From Bacteroidales bacterium UBA3290 (GTDB lineage: Bacteria > Bacteroidota > Bacteroidia > Bacteroidales > UBA932), in NCBI GenBank assembly GCA_002361615.1, contig DETK01000017.1, positions 114,145 to 176,349 of the forward strand: a stretch of DNA of 62,205 nt. The letters run 5' to 3'. Shown piece after piece: positions 1-8,770 of the stretch (position 1 is the first letter of the stretch; every line of letters starts with the position of its first letter). The notes below the pieces were generated by a model. It saw only the letters and a program-made list of their open reading frames with translations. It was not told the origin of the DNA and made no database searches. The translations under genes were made by a program, and so were the position numbers.

Positions 1-917
1 AGATGATGGTGGGCGACATGGTCAATGAGAAGCAGAAGACGCAGGCCTACTCGATCCAGAGTTTCCTGTGCAACGCCGGCAGCCTGTTCGGCTACCTGTT
101 CCCGATTTTCTTCACCTGGATCGGCATCGCCAATACCGCTCCCAAGGGCGTGATTCCCGATTCGGTGATCTGGAGCTTCTACTGCGGCGCCGCCATCCTG
201 ATCCTCTGCGTCCTCTATACCTTTATGAAAGTAAAGGAGATGCCGCCGAAGGAATATGCGGAATTCCACGGATTCGACCTCCAGAAGCAGCAGGAGGGCA
301 AGAAGGAAGGTTTCATCAAGCTGCTGGCACATGCTCCCAAGGCATTCTGGACCGTGGGCCTGGTGCAGTTCTTCTGCTGGGCCGCCTTCCTCTTTATGTG
401 GACCTACACCAACGGCGCCATCGCCAAGAACGTATGGGGTACTACCGACGTCGTTTCGGAAGGCTACCAGGCTGCCGGTAACTGGGTGGGTGTAGTCTTC
501 GCCATCCAGGCCGTGGGTTCGCTCTGCTGGGCGCTCTTCATTCCGAAATTCAAGACGAACCGGGCCGCCTACATCACTTCGCTGGTGATCGGTGCCATCG
601 GTTTCATCTCGGTTTTCTTCGTCCACGACAAATACCTGCTCTTCGTCTCGTATTTCCTCATCGGATTCGCCTGGGCCGCGATGCTCGCCCTCCCGTTCTC
701 GATCCTGACCAATGCGCTGAAGGGCAGTTCGCACATGGGCGAGTACCTGGGCCTGTTCAACTGCACCATCTGCCTGCCGCAGATCGTCGCAGCTGCGCTG
801 GGCGGCCTGGTCCTCAAGGCCATCGGCGGATCGCAGGCGGGCATGCTGGTCATCGCGGGCGCGCTGCTGCTCTGCGGTGCCGTGAGCGTACTGGCCATCA
901 AGGAGAAAAATCAATAA
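1..917 (+). CDS. MFS sugar transporter, C-terminal part (partial)
   Basis: The reading frame is open from the window edge, so the 5' end of the gene is missing; about 305 residues remain. They hold several hydrophobic helices separated by short charged loops, for example around GSLFGYLFPIFFTWIGIAN, and a cytoplasmic loop with KVKEMPPKEY. This resembles the MFS/GPH-type maltose or sucrose transporters found in Bacteroidetes starch loci. It probably imports maltose or maltodextrin across the inner membrane after the Sus proteins act outside. SusC starts 39 bp downstream on the same strand, so the two may share a transcript. Substrate is inferred from context only. Confidence 0.8.
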   Translation, partial: MMVGDMVNEKQKTQAYSIQSFLCNAGSLFGYLFPIFFTWIGIANTAPKGVIPDSVIWSFYCGAAILILCVLYTFMKVKEMPPKEYAEFHGFDLQKQQEGKKEGFIKLLAHAPKAFWTVGLVQFFCWAAFLFMWTYTNGAIAKNVWGTTDVVSEGYQAAGNWVGVVFAIQAVGSLCWALFIPKFKTNRAAYITSLVIGAIGFISVFFVHDKYLLFVSYFLIGFAWAAMLALPFSILTNALKGSSHMGEYLGLFNCTICLPQIVAAALGGLVLKAIGGSQAGMLVIAGALLLCGAVSVLAIKEKNQ

Positions 918-956
918 TCTAAATCATCAAAGTAAAGTTTAACTAAAGCAGTTTCT

Positions 957-3947
957 ATGAAGAAGATTCTTACTCTGCTCTCGGTCCTGGTACTGACTTG
1001 TGCCTCCGCTTTCGCGCAGTACACCGCGAAAGGTGTGGTGGAAGACAAGTTCGGTCCCGTGGCCGGGGCTGCTGTTATCCAAGTGGGTACCAGCAACGGC
1101 GTGCAGACGGATCTGGACGGAGCCTGGACGCTCAACGTCCCTTCTGCCAACACGCTGATCGAGATCAGCTTCCTGGGTCTGAAGACCGTCACGATCGAGG
1201 CCGGAAAGGCCGCTTCCGTGCTGATGGAGGATGATCACGAGTTTCTGGACGAAGTGGTCGTCATCGGTTACGGTACGGTCAAGAAAAGCGACATGACCGG
1301 ATCGGTCTCGACCGTCCGCGCAGATGAAATCAACAAAGGTGTCATCACGACCCCGGCTGACCTGCTTCGCGGCAAGAGCGCCGGTGTGGTGGTCACGGCC
1401 GGTTCCGGTATGCCGGGTTCCGGTGCCACGATCCGTATCCGCGGCGGCTCCTCCATCAATGCGAGCAACGACCCGCTGATCGTCATCGACGGCCTGCCGG
1501 TTTCGAACGACGGCATCAGCGGTATGTCCGACCCGCTTTCCTCGATCAACCCTGAAGACATCGAAAGCTTCACCGTGCTGAAGGATGCCTCGGCGACCGC
1601 CATCTACGGTTCCCGCGCGTCGAACGGCGTCATCGTGATCACGACCAAGAAGGGTTCGAAGGTCGCCAGCAAGATTCCGCACGTGGCCGTCGACTACACC
1701 GCGTCGTACAACACGCTTGCCAAGTACAACACCCTGCTGGATGCTGACGGCATCGTAGAAATCATCCGTTCCTACTACGGCGCAAATTCCCCGGCTGAGG
1801 CCAATCTCGGCATCGGCGGCAAGATCCCTGCCGATGCAGTGGGTAAAATCAACAAACACGGCTGGCAGGATGAAATCTTCCACAACGCCCTTTCGCACGA
1901 CGCCAACCTGAGCGTAGGCGGCAAGATCGGTGATTTCATGCCCTATCGTGTTTCCGGCGGTTTCACCGAGCAGAACGGTACGCTGATCGGCTCGAAGATG
2001 GACCGTGCCACCGCATCGCTCAACCTCTCGCCGAGTTTCCTGAACAACCACTTGACCGTCAACCTGAACGGCAAAGGAACCTACGCCTTCAACCAGTACG
2101 CCAACCAGGATGCCATCGGCGCGGCCAACCATTATGACCCGACCAAGCCGGTGTACAACAAAATCGGCGGTTACAACCTGAACGGCTACACCACCTGGTT
2201 CGACCAGAGCGGCAACATCAACACGATGGCCACGATGAACCCGGTCGGCCTGCTCGACGCGAAGAACGATACGGCGAACGCCTACCGTTTCATCGGCAAT
2301 GCACAGTTCGACTACAAGGTCCACGGTTTCGAGGCGCTCCGCTTCAACCTCAACCTCGGTCTCGACTGGGCGAAGAGTGTGGGCGTGACCGAACTGGCCA
2401 AGGGCTCCGAGGCTTCGTACCACAACACCAACCAGTCGGGCGGCGGCCAGCATACCGATTACGACTATTCCCGCCGCAACACCACGCTGGAATTCTACGG
2501 CGACTTCAACAAGGACTTCGGCAAGCACAACGTCGACCTGATGGCCGGTTATTCCTGGCAGCACTTCTACAGCGAGAGCAACAGCAATACCATCCGTCTG
2601 AGCGACAAGGCCAAGCTTGGCGAGTCGATCGGCAAGGGCGAGCTCTACCTGATTTCGTTCTTCGGCCGTGCCAACTATACCTACGGTGAGAAATACCTGC
2701 TGACCGCTACGTTGCGCGCCGACGGTACCTCGCGCTTCCAGAACCACAAGTGGGGTATCTTCCCGTCCGTAGCCTTCGCCTGGAACGTCATGAAGGAAGA
2801 CTTCATGCCGCAGGCCGGAACGCTCAGCACCCTGAAGCTGCGTCTCTCCTGGGGTGAGACCGGACAGCAGGAGGTGGGCGGCTATTACGACACCTTCGCA
2901 CAGTTCCTGACCAACCAGCTGGGTTCCTACTACTACTTCAACGACCGGCTCATCACCCCGATCTCCGCATTGGGCTACAGCGCCGACCTCCGTTGGGAGA
3001 CCACGACGACCTACAACATCGGTATGGACCTCGGCTTCTGGAACGACCGTCTCTCGGCCAACCTCGACCTTTACCGGAGGGATACCCGCGACATTCTGAA
3101 CTACATTCCTGTCCCGGCCCTCTCCAACCTGACCAACTACCTGAACACCAACATCGGTGACATGAAGAACCTCGGTGTCGAACTCGGTCTGAACGGCATC
3201 CTGATCGAGCGCAAGGACATGAGCTGGACGGCTGGCTTCAACGTGGCCTACAACTACAACGAGATCACGCGTCTGACCGCTTCCGAAGACAACGCCACGG
3301 GCGTTGAGACGGGCGGTGTCTCGGGCGGTACCGGCAACAACGTGCAGATGCACCAGGTCGGTCACCCGATGCGCGCCTTCTACGTGTACCAGCAGGTCTA
3401 TGACGAGAAAGGCTACCCGATCAGCGGCGTCTATGTGGACCGCAACAACGACGGTGTGATCAACGCCGACGACAAGTACTTCTACCACAAGCCCGACGCT
3501 GACTTCACCTTCGGTTTCAACACCAACTTCAGCTGGAAGAACTGGACGGCTGCCCTCTCCGGCCACGCCTCCGTCGGCAACTGGGTGTACAACAACGTGG
3601 CCTCCGACACGGAAATGCTGGCCGACCTCTGGACCAACAGTTTCGTGAGCAACCGCCTGGCCTCCGCCTGGGATTCCTATTTCTCCCAGGCCCAGTACAC
3701 GTCGGACTATTACATCACCAACGCCTCGTTCCTGAAGCTCGACAACTTCACCCTCGGCTACACCTTCCCGAAACTCTTCCGGGTAGGCGGCGACAACTAC
3801 GCTTCCCTCAATGTCTTCGGCACGGTCCAGAACATCTGCACCCTGACCAAGTACAAGGGAATGGATCCCGAGGTTTACGGCGGTATCGACGGCACGCTCT
3901 ATCCGCGCCCGCGGACCTTCGTGCTCGGTCTCAAGTTCAACTTCTAA
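957..3947 (+). CDS. susC: SusC-like TonB-dependent outer-membrane receptor
   Basis: 996 residues, the usual SusC length. A signal peptide ends near ASAFAQ at residue 21. A carboxypeptidase-regulatory-like beta domain follows (about 22-95), then the TonB-box-like motif DEVVVIGYGT, the plug domain (RIRGGSSINASNDPLIVIDG and ATAIYGSRASNGVIVITTKKG), and a long beta-barrel ending in a terminal Phe (LGLKFNF). It transports glycans across the outer membrane using TonB energy. SusD follows 13 bp later, so the SusC-SusD pair is co-transcribed. The starch/maltodextrin substrate is inferred from the neighbouring SusE/F-like protein and GH13 amylases. Confidence 0.97.
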   Translation: MKKILTLLSVLVLTCASAFAQYTAKGVVEDKFGPVAGAAVIQVGTSNGVQTDLDGAWTLNVPSANTLIEISFLGLKTVTIEAGKAASVLMEDDHEFLDEVVVIGYGTVKKSDMTGSVSTVRADEINKGVITTPADLLRGKSAGVVVTAGSGMPGSGATIRIRGGSSINASNDPLIVIDGLPVSNDGISGMSDPLSSINPEDIESFTVLKDASATAIYGSRASNGVIVITTKKGSKVASKIPHVAVDYTASYNTLAKYNTLLDADGIVEIIRSYYGANSPAEANLGIGGKIPADAVGKINKHGWQDEIFHNALSHDANLSVGGKIGDFMPYRVSGGFTEQNGTLIGSKMDRATASLNLSPSFLNNHLTVNLNGKGTYAFNQYANQDAIGAANHYDPTKPVYNKIGGYNLNGYTTWFDQSGNINTMATMNPVGLLDAKNDTANAYRFIGNAQFDYKVHGFEALRFNLNLGLDWAKSVGVTELAKGSEASYHNTNQSGGGQHTDYDYSRRNTTLEFYGDFNKDFGKHNVDLMAGYSWQHFYSESNSNTIRLSDKAKLGESIGKGELYLISFFGRANYTYGEKYLLTATLRADGTSRFQNHKWGIFPSVAFAWNVMKEDFMPQAGTLSTLKLRLSWGETGQQEVGGYYDTFAQFLTNQLGSYYYFNDRLITPISALGYSADLRWETTTTYNIGMDLGFWNDRLSANLDLYRRDTRDILNYIPVPALSNLTNYLNTNIGDMKNLGVELGLNGILIERKDMSWTAGFNVAYNYNEITRLTASEDNATGVETGGVSGGTGNNVQMHQVGHPMRAFYVYQQVYDEKGYPISGVYVDRNNDGVINADDKYFYHKPDADFTFGFNTNFSWKNWTAALSGHASVGNWVYNNVASDTEMLADLWTNSFVSNRLASAWDSYFSQAQYTSDYYITNASFLKLDNFTLGYTFPKLFRVGGDNYASLNVFGTVQNICTLTKYKGMDPEVYGGIDGTLYPRPRTFVLGLKFNF

Positions 3948-3960
3948 TACAGCGTGAGAT

Positions 3961-5511
3961 ATGAAAACGATCAAATATATTTTCGGCATCCTTGCCATCT
4001 CTGCCGCGCTGACCTCCTGCATCGGTGACCTCAATGTCACGCCGATCGACCCGAACGCCAACACGGCGGACAAGGCCCTCGTCGACGAGGCCTCCTTCAC
4101 TTCCTTCCTGGCGGGTGTCTATACGGGCTTCGCCACGTCGGGTTACTACGGTGCCAACGGAAGTGCTTCCATCTCCGGTCTCGACGGAGGTGCCTCGCAG
4201 TACATCCGTGGCCTGTACCACCACAGCGAACTGACGACCGATGAGTCGGTCTGCGGCTGGAATGACCAGACCATCAAGAATTTCCACTATATGAACTGGA
4301 CGACGGACGACACGTTCATCTACGCGTTCTACTCCCGCATCTTCATGCAGGTGTCCGCTGCCAACGAGTTCATCCGCGAAGCCCAGGCTTCCAGCGTGTC
4401 TTTCCCCAACAAGGAAGAGTTCATCGCCGAGGCCCGCGTGCTCCGCGCCCTGGCTTACTACCACGCCATCGACAACTTCGGCAACGTGCCGTTCGCTGAC
4501 GAGACGAGCGTGGTGGGTGCCTTCCCCGACCAGATCAACCGTGCCGACCTTTTCAACTGGCTTGAGAAGGAACTCAGCGACCTGATCAACAACAGCGCGC
4601 TCGCAGCTCCCCGCGGCAACGGCTATGCCCGCGCCGACAAGGGTGTGGCCAAGTTCCTGCTTGCCAAGCTGTATCTGAACGCCCAGGTCTATACGGGCAC
4701 CGCGATGTACGACAAGTGCGCCCAGGTGCTCAGCAGCCTGATGGGTGACGGCTACAAGCTGCACACCACTTCTTCCGGCGACTTCAGCCCGTATCAGGAG
4801 CTGTTCCTGGCCGACAACAACCGCTGCACTGACGAGATTATCTTCGCCATCGAGCAGGACGGCGTCAACACCACCAGCTACGGTGCGACCAACTACCTGA
4901 TCTTCGCCTCCACGGGCGGCGAGATGGACCCTGCAGCCCTGGGTATCTCCTCTGGCTGGGGCGGTCTCCGCACGACGCCTGAATTCTACGACAAGTTCAG
5001 CTCCGCCGACGCCCGCAACCTCTTCTACACGGCTACCCAGCAGAAGAGCATCGACGACATCGGCGAGTTCACCAACGGCTATGCCTTCATGAAGTTCCGC
5101 AACATCAAGAGTGACGGCACCCCGGGCCAGGAGCTCGGCTTCGTCGACACCGACTTCCCGATGATGCGCTACGCCGACGTGCTGCTGATGGCTGCTGAGT
5201 GCGCTGCCCGCGGTGCCTCGATCGATGGCCTCTCGGCCTTCAACCAGGTTCGCGAGCGTGCCGGTATGCCGGCAGTCAATGCCCTCACGCTGAACGAGAT
5301 CATCGACGAGCGCGGCCGCGAACTCTACCAGGAGTGCTGGCGCCGCAGCGACCTGATCCGCTTCGGCCTGTTCACCAGTTCGGACTATGTCTGGCAGTGG
5401 AAGGGCGGCGTCCAGGGCGGTACCGCCGTTGACAGCTATCGCGCCCTTTTCCCGATTCCGGATTCTGACCGGCTTGCCAACAACAAACTCTCCCAGAATC
5501 AGGGCTATTAA
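3961..5511 (+). CDS. susD: SusD-like glycan-binding lipoprotein
   Basis: 516 residues with a lipoprotein signal (SAALTSC, Cys20). The TPR-like SusD fold is recognisable from FIAEARVLRALAYYHAIDNFGNVPFADE, from the conserved segment MMRYADVLLMAAECAARG, and from the C-terminal INERGRELYQE-type motif (here IIDERGRELYQECWRRSDL). It forms the lid of the SusC barrel at the cell surface and binds starch oligosaccharide. It lies between susC (13 bp upstream) and the SusE/F-like gene (15 bp downstream) in one operon. Ligand specificity cannot be read directly. Confidence 0.96.
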   Translation: MKTIKYIFGILAISAALTSCIGDLNVTPIDPNANTADKALVDEASFTSFLAGVYTGFATSGYYGANGSASISGLDGGASQYIRGLYHHSELTTDESVCGWNDQTIKNFHYMNWTTDDTFIYAFYSRIFMQVSAANEFIREAQASSVSFPNKEEFIAEARVLRALAYYHAIDNFGNVPFADETSVVGAFPDQINRADLFNWLEKELSDLINNSALAAPRGNGYARADKGVAKFLLAKLYLNAQVYTGTAMYDKCAQVLSSLMGDGYKLHTTSSGDFSPYQELFLADNNRCTDEIIFAIEQDGVNTTSYGATNYLIFASTGGEMDPAALGISSGWGGLRTTPEFYDKFSSADARNLFYTATQQKSIDDIGEFTNGYAFMKFRNIKSDGTPGQELGFVDTDFPMMRYADVLLMAAECAARGASIDGLSAFNQVRERAGMPAVNALTLNEIIDERGRELYQECWRRSDLIRFGLFTSSDYVWQWKGGVQGGTAVDSYRALFPIPDSDRLANNKLSQNQGY

Positions 5512-5526
5512 CAGGAGGACAACGCT

Positions 5527-8500
5527 ATGAAGAAAGTATTATCCATTCTTTTCGCAGGTGTGATCGCCCTCCTGGCGACGGCTTGCTATCCCGATGACGA
5601 ATTTGCCCAGTTCGATCCTTCCAAGGCGACAGCGCCGGTCGTGAGTTCCTACGAGATGGGTGCCAAGGCCCTGACCGTGGCTTATACTCCGGGCAAGTTC
5701 AACATGGGCTTCAACGAGAAGATCGCTCCCAACCATATGCTCGTCATCACTTCGATCGACGGAAAGAGCGTGAACAAGGTCGTCTCCACGACCAACAAGG
5801 ACAATGTCATGACGGCGAGCGTCTCTACGCTGAGCAACCTGTTCCTTTCGATGGGTTTCCAGGAGGATCAGACCCTCAGTTTCGAGGCCCTGGTCCGCGC
5901 CACGATGCAGAATCCGGCGCAGGACAACGGCCGCAACGGCCATGTCGACTCCAAGGAAAAGGTTTCCATTTCCAATTTCGTGGTGACCCTTCCGAAGGGC
6001 AGCCCGTACATCGAATACACGCAGTCCAGCAACTGGTCGGTCATCGGCTCCCTGTCGGCTTACGAGATAAGCTGGGACAAGGATCTCGAAATGTGGACCG
6101 ACGGTGCCGGAAATCATGTCGCCGCCCACGTACAGCTGTGTGCCGGCGATGAATTCAAGTTCCGTCAGGACCAGGCCTGGACCGTGAACATGGGCGGTAC
6201 CTTCGGCAGTCTCGACACGCCCTTCGAGGTAACGCAGGACGGTGCGAACATCGTCGTCGGTGCCGACGGCTACTACGACCTGTTCGTCAATCCTGAGGCC
6301 GGAACCGCATGGATCAGCGAAGCTTACGATCCGTTCCCCGATTTCAAGGAAGCAAGCAACTGGTCGGTCATCGGCTCCCTGTCGCAGTACGGCATCAGCT
6401 GGGACGGCGACCTGGCCATGGTTTCCGACGGCAACTGGCACGTGGCACTCGGCGTCACCCTTGCCGCAGGCGACGAGTTCAAGTTCCGTCAGGACAAAGC
6501 CTGGACCGTGAACATGGGCGGTACCTTCAGCAGCCTTGACGCTGAATTCGAAGTCACGCAGGACGGTGCGAACATCGTGGTCGGTGCCGACGGTATCTTC
6601 GACCTCTTCGTGAATCCGGGCGCCGGCCTTGCCAAGGTGTCCGAAACCACGGGTGCCAAGGTATCCGGCATCATCGGCGGCGATGAACCCGGTCCGGAGC
6701 CGGAGCCTGTCAAGGGTTGGAACATCATCGGCCTGAACGGTGACTGGGAGAACGACATCCTCGCCACCAACGACGGCAGCCTCTGGACGGCCTATATCAC
6801 CGTGCCGGAAGCTTCGGAATTCAAGTGGCGTCTCGACGGTGCCTGGGATTCCGACTTCGGCGGAACGTTCGTGGCCTTGGATGAGCCGTTCGAGGCGGTG
6901 GCCGGCGGCCCGAACATCCAGGTTGCCGCAGGTTTCTGGAAAGTCGTGCTCGATACGGCCAACAATACGATCACCATCAGCGACGGCAATGTCTGGAGCC
7001 TGATCGGCGACTTCAACAGCTGGGCCGGCGATGTGGATATGGTCTTGACCGACGGCAAGTGGGTGAGCCCTGTCACGCATCTCAACACCAACGGCTTCAA
7101 GCTCCGCCACAACCACGACTGGGCCTTGAGCATCGGCGGCAACTTCGAGGAATTCGGCAAGCCGTTCGAAGCTGTCAGTGAGGATGGCCCGAACATCATG
7201 CTCCCTGCTGAAGGCGACTACGTCGTGACCTACGACCCTGAAGCGCAGACGATCACCATCGACAAGTCGATCAGCGGCTGGAACGTCATCGGTCTCAACG
7301 GCAACTGGGATGAAGATGTCATCGCCACGGAGAACGCCGGTGTCTGGACGGTCCGAGTCAACGCTCCGGAAGATACCGAGTTCAAGTGGCGCAAAGACGG
7401 CGGCTGGGACGAGAACTACGGTGGCGACCTGGTCAACATCGGTGAAGCCTTCCCGGCCTTTGCGGGCGGCAACAACATCAAGCTTCCTGCCGGCTACTGG
7501 CTCCTGACCCTCGACCTGAGCGGCGCCGAGCCGATGCTTATGGTCTCCGACGGTACCGTCTGGAGCCTGATCGGCGTCAACGGCGACTGGGAGAAAGATA
7601 TCGACATGGTCCTGGACGAAGGTGCCTGGGTCAGCCCCGAAACGGCGATCAGCGGCGAGTTTAAGATCCGCAAGAACCACGATTGGGCTGAAAACCGCGG
7701 CGGTGTGATGGCCGCTGTGGGCGAAGCCTTCGATGCTGTCGCCGGCGGCGACAACATCAAGGTTGAAGACGGCACGTACATCGTGACCTACGATCCCCAG
7801 GCCGAGAAGATCACCGTAGCCAACGCCAAGAAGAGCTGGGGCGTGATCGGCGACTTCAACGAATGGAGCGGCGACGTGGTCATGAGCGAAGTCGCGCCGG
7901 GTATCTGGGTCAGCGATGCCATCACCGTTGAGAGCGGCGGCTGGAAGGTCCGTTTCGACGGCGGCTGGGACGTCAACCGCGGCGGTGCTACGCCGGAGGC
8001 AGTCGGCCAGTTCGTCGGCGCCGCTCCGGGCGGTGACAACATCAACATGACCGGTACTTTCAAAGTGGTGTACAATGCGAACAACGAGACGATCGGAACC
8101 CTTGGCTGGGGCGTGGTCGGAACGATTACCGGCTGGGCCGGCGATATTCCGATGAACCTGGGCGCCAATGGCGTCTGGTACAGCGTGCCCGTGACCCTCG
8201 GTAAGGATGACGAGATCAAGATCCGTTATCAGTCCGATTGGGGCGTGAACCGCGGCGGCGCCTGCACTGCTGCAGAGAGCGCTTTCGAAGTGACGCAGGA
8301 CGGCAGCAACTTCAAGGCTCCCGAAGAAGGTACCTATATGGTGGTCTATTATCCGAAAGACGAACAGATAACTCTCACGAAGGAGTTCTGGGGAATGATC
8401 GGCGACTTCAACAGCTGGGGCGGTGACGTCTTCATGCTGTACGATGGCGCCGGCCACTGGAATGCCTACAATCAGTCGATCTCCGGGGCCTGGAAGCTCC

Positions 8501-8661
8501 GCAGGGGCGCTGACTGGGCCGTGAACCGCGGCGGTACGTTTGTCGAGACCGGCAAGGCCTTCGAGGTCACCCAGGACGGTCCGAACATCACCGTGTCTGC
8601 CGACCTGGCTTCCTTCAGTGTCGATTATCACGCCGTAGGCGAAACGGTTACCATCAAGTAA
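5527..8661 (+). CDS. SusE/SusF-like surface lipoprotein with nine tandem starch-binding-type repeats
   Basis: 1044 residues with lipobox LLATAC (Cys20), followed by acidic residues (YPDDE) that fit the Bacteroidetes surface-export signal. A SusE-type N-terminal domain (about 25-160) precedes nine repeats that each begin W-x-(V/I/L)-I-G, near residues 168, 279, 398, 488, 584, 678, 770, 860 and 954. Each contains a (F/I)K-(W/F/I)R-x6-W core and GGxF/GGD motifs like the SusE/SusF carbohydrate-binding modules. SusE has two and SusF three such modules, so nine is large. Repeats 1 and 2 are almost identical at DNA level, suggesting recent duplication. It is predicted to hold starch at the surface next to the SusCD transporter. 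Confidence 0.9.
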   Translation: MKKVLSILFAGVIALLATACYPDDEFAQFDPSKATAPVVSSYEMGAKALTVAYTPGKFNMGFNEKIAPNHMLVITSIDGKSVNKVVSTTNKDNVMTASVSTLSNLFLSMGFQEDQTLSFEALVRATMQNPAQDNGRNGHVDSKEKVSISNFVVTLPKGSPYIEYTQSSNWSVIGSLSAYEISWDKDLEMWTDGAGNHVAAHVQLCAGDEFKFRQDQAWTVNMGGTFGSLDTPFEVTQDGANIVVGADGYYDLFVNPEAGTAWISEAYDPFPDFKEASNWSVIGSLSQYGISWDGDLAMVSDGNWHVALGVTLAAGDEFKFRQDKAWTVNMGGTFSSLDAEFEVTQDGANIVVGADGIFDLFVNPGAGLAKVSETTGAKVSGIIGGDEPGPEPEPVKGWNIIGLNGDWENDILATNDGSLWTAYITVPEASEFKWRLDGAWDSDFGGTFVALDEPFEAVAGGPNIQVAAGFWKVVLDTANNTITISDGNVWSLIGDFNSWAGDVDMVLTDGKWVSPVTHLNTNGFKLRHNHDWALSIGGNFEEFGKPFEAVSEDGPNIMLPAEGDYVVTYDPEAQTITIDKSISGWNVIGLNGNWDEDVIATENAGVWTVRVNAPEDTEFKWRKDGGWDENYGGDLVNIGEAFPAFAGGNNIKLPAGYWLLTLDLSGAEPMLMVSDGTVWSLIGVNGDWEKDIDMVLDEGAWVSPETAISGEFKIRKNHDWAENRGGVMAAVGEAFDAVAGGDNIKVEDGTYIVTYDPQAEKITVANAKKSWGVIGDFNEWSGDVVMSEVAPGIWVSDAITVESGGWKVRFDGGWDVNRGGATPEAVGQFVGAAPGGDNINMTGTFKVVYNANNETIGTLGWGVVGTITGWAGDIPMNLGANGVWYSVPVTLGKDDEIKIRYQSDWGVNRGGACTAAESAFEVTQDGSNFKAPEEGTYMVVYYPKDEQITLTKEFWGMIGDFNSWGGDVFMLYDGAGHWNAYNQSISGAWKLRRGADWAVNRGGTFVETGKAFEVTQDGPNITVSADLASFSVDYHAVGETVTIK

Positions 8662-8682
8662 CGGCTTTCCGCCTGATGAACC

Positions 8683-8721
8683 GATGCCCGGACCTTGTAC
8701 GAAGGCCCGGGCATCTTTTTT
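8683..8721 (+). terminator. Intrinsic terminator of the MFS-susCD-susE operon
   Basis: GATGCCCGG (8683-8691) pairs with CCGGGCATC (8707-8715). An inner CCTT/AAGG stem extends the hairpin, and six T residues follow at 8716-8721. It begins 21 bp after the SusE/F-like stop codon. The T tract overlaps the -33 element of the next gene's promoter. Confidence 0.85.
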
Positions 8722-8750
8722 GATAATGAGAGGTTTTTTCATTATCTTTG
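8719..8750 (+). promoter_or_regulatory. Promoter of the SusG-like amylase gene
   Basis: TTTG (8719-8722), exactly 20 nt, then TATCTTTG (8743-8750) matches the Bacteroidetes primary-sigma pattern TTTG-N20-TAnnTTTG. The predicted start of transcription is near 8757, 14 nt before the ATG. This gene can therefore be expressed separately from the terminated upstream operon. Confidence 0.75.
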
Positions 8751-8770
8751 AAAGTTACGACAGTACGATC

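Noticed and set aside
939..4100. 1053-codon open frame on the minus strand across susC
   Set aside because: It is a shadow of high-G+C codon use in the SusC gene: the plus frame has a signal peptide, TonB box and barrel, while the minus frame has no domain. The same applies to long minus frames at 5539-8742, 19431-22433 and 47365-49227 and the plus frame at 34859-36907.
8684..8770. Upstream in-frame ATG for the SusG-like gene
   Set aside because: It lies in the terminator hairpin and before the promoter; the ATG at 8771 gives a proper lipoprotein signal.
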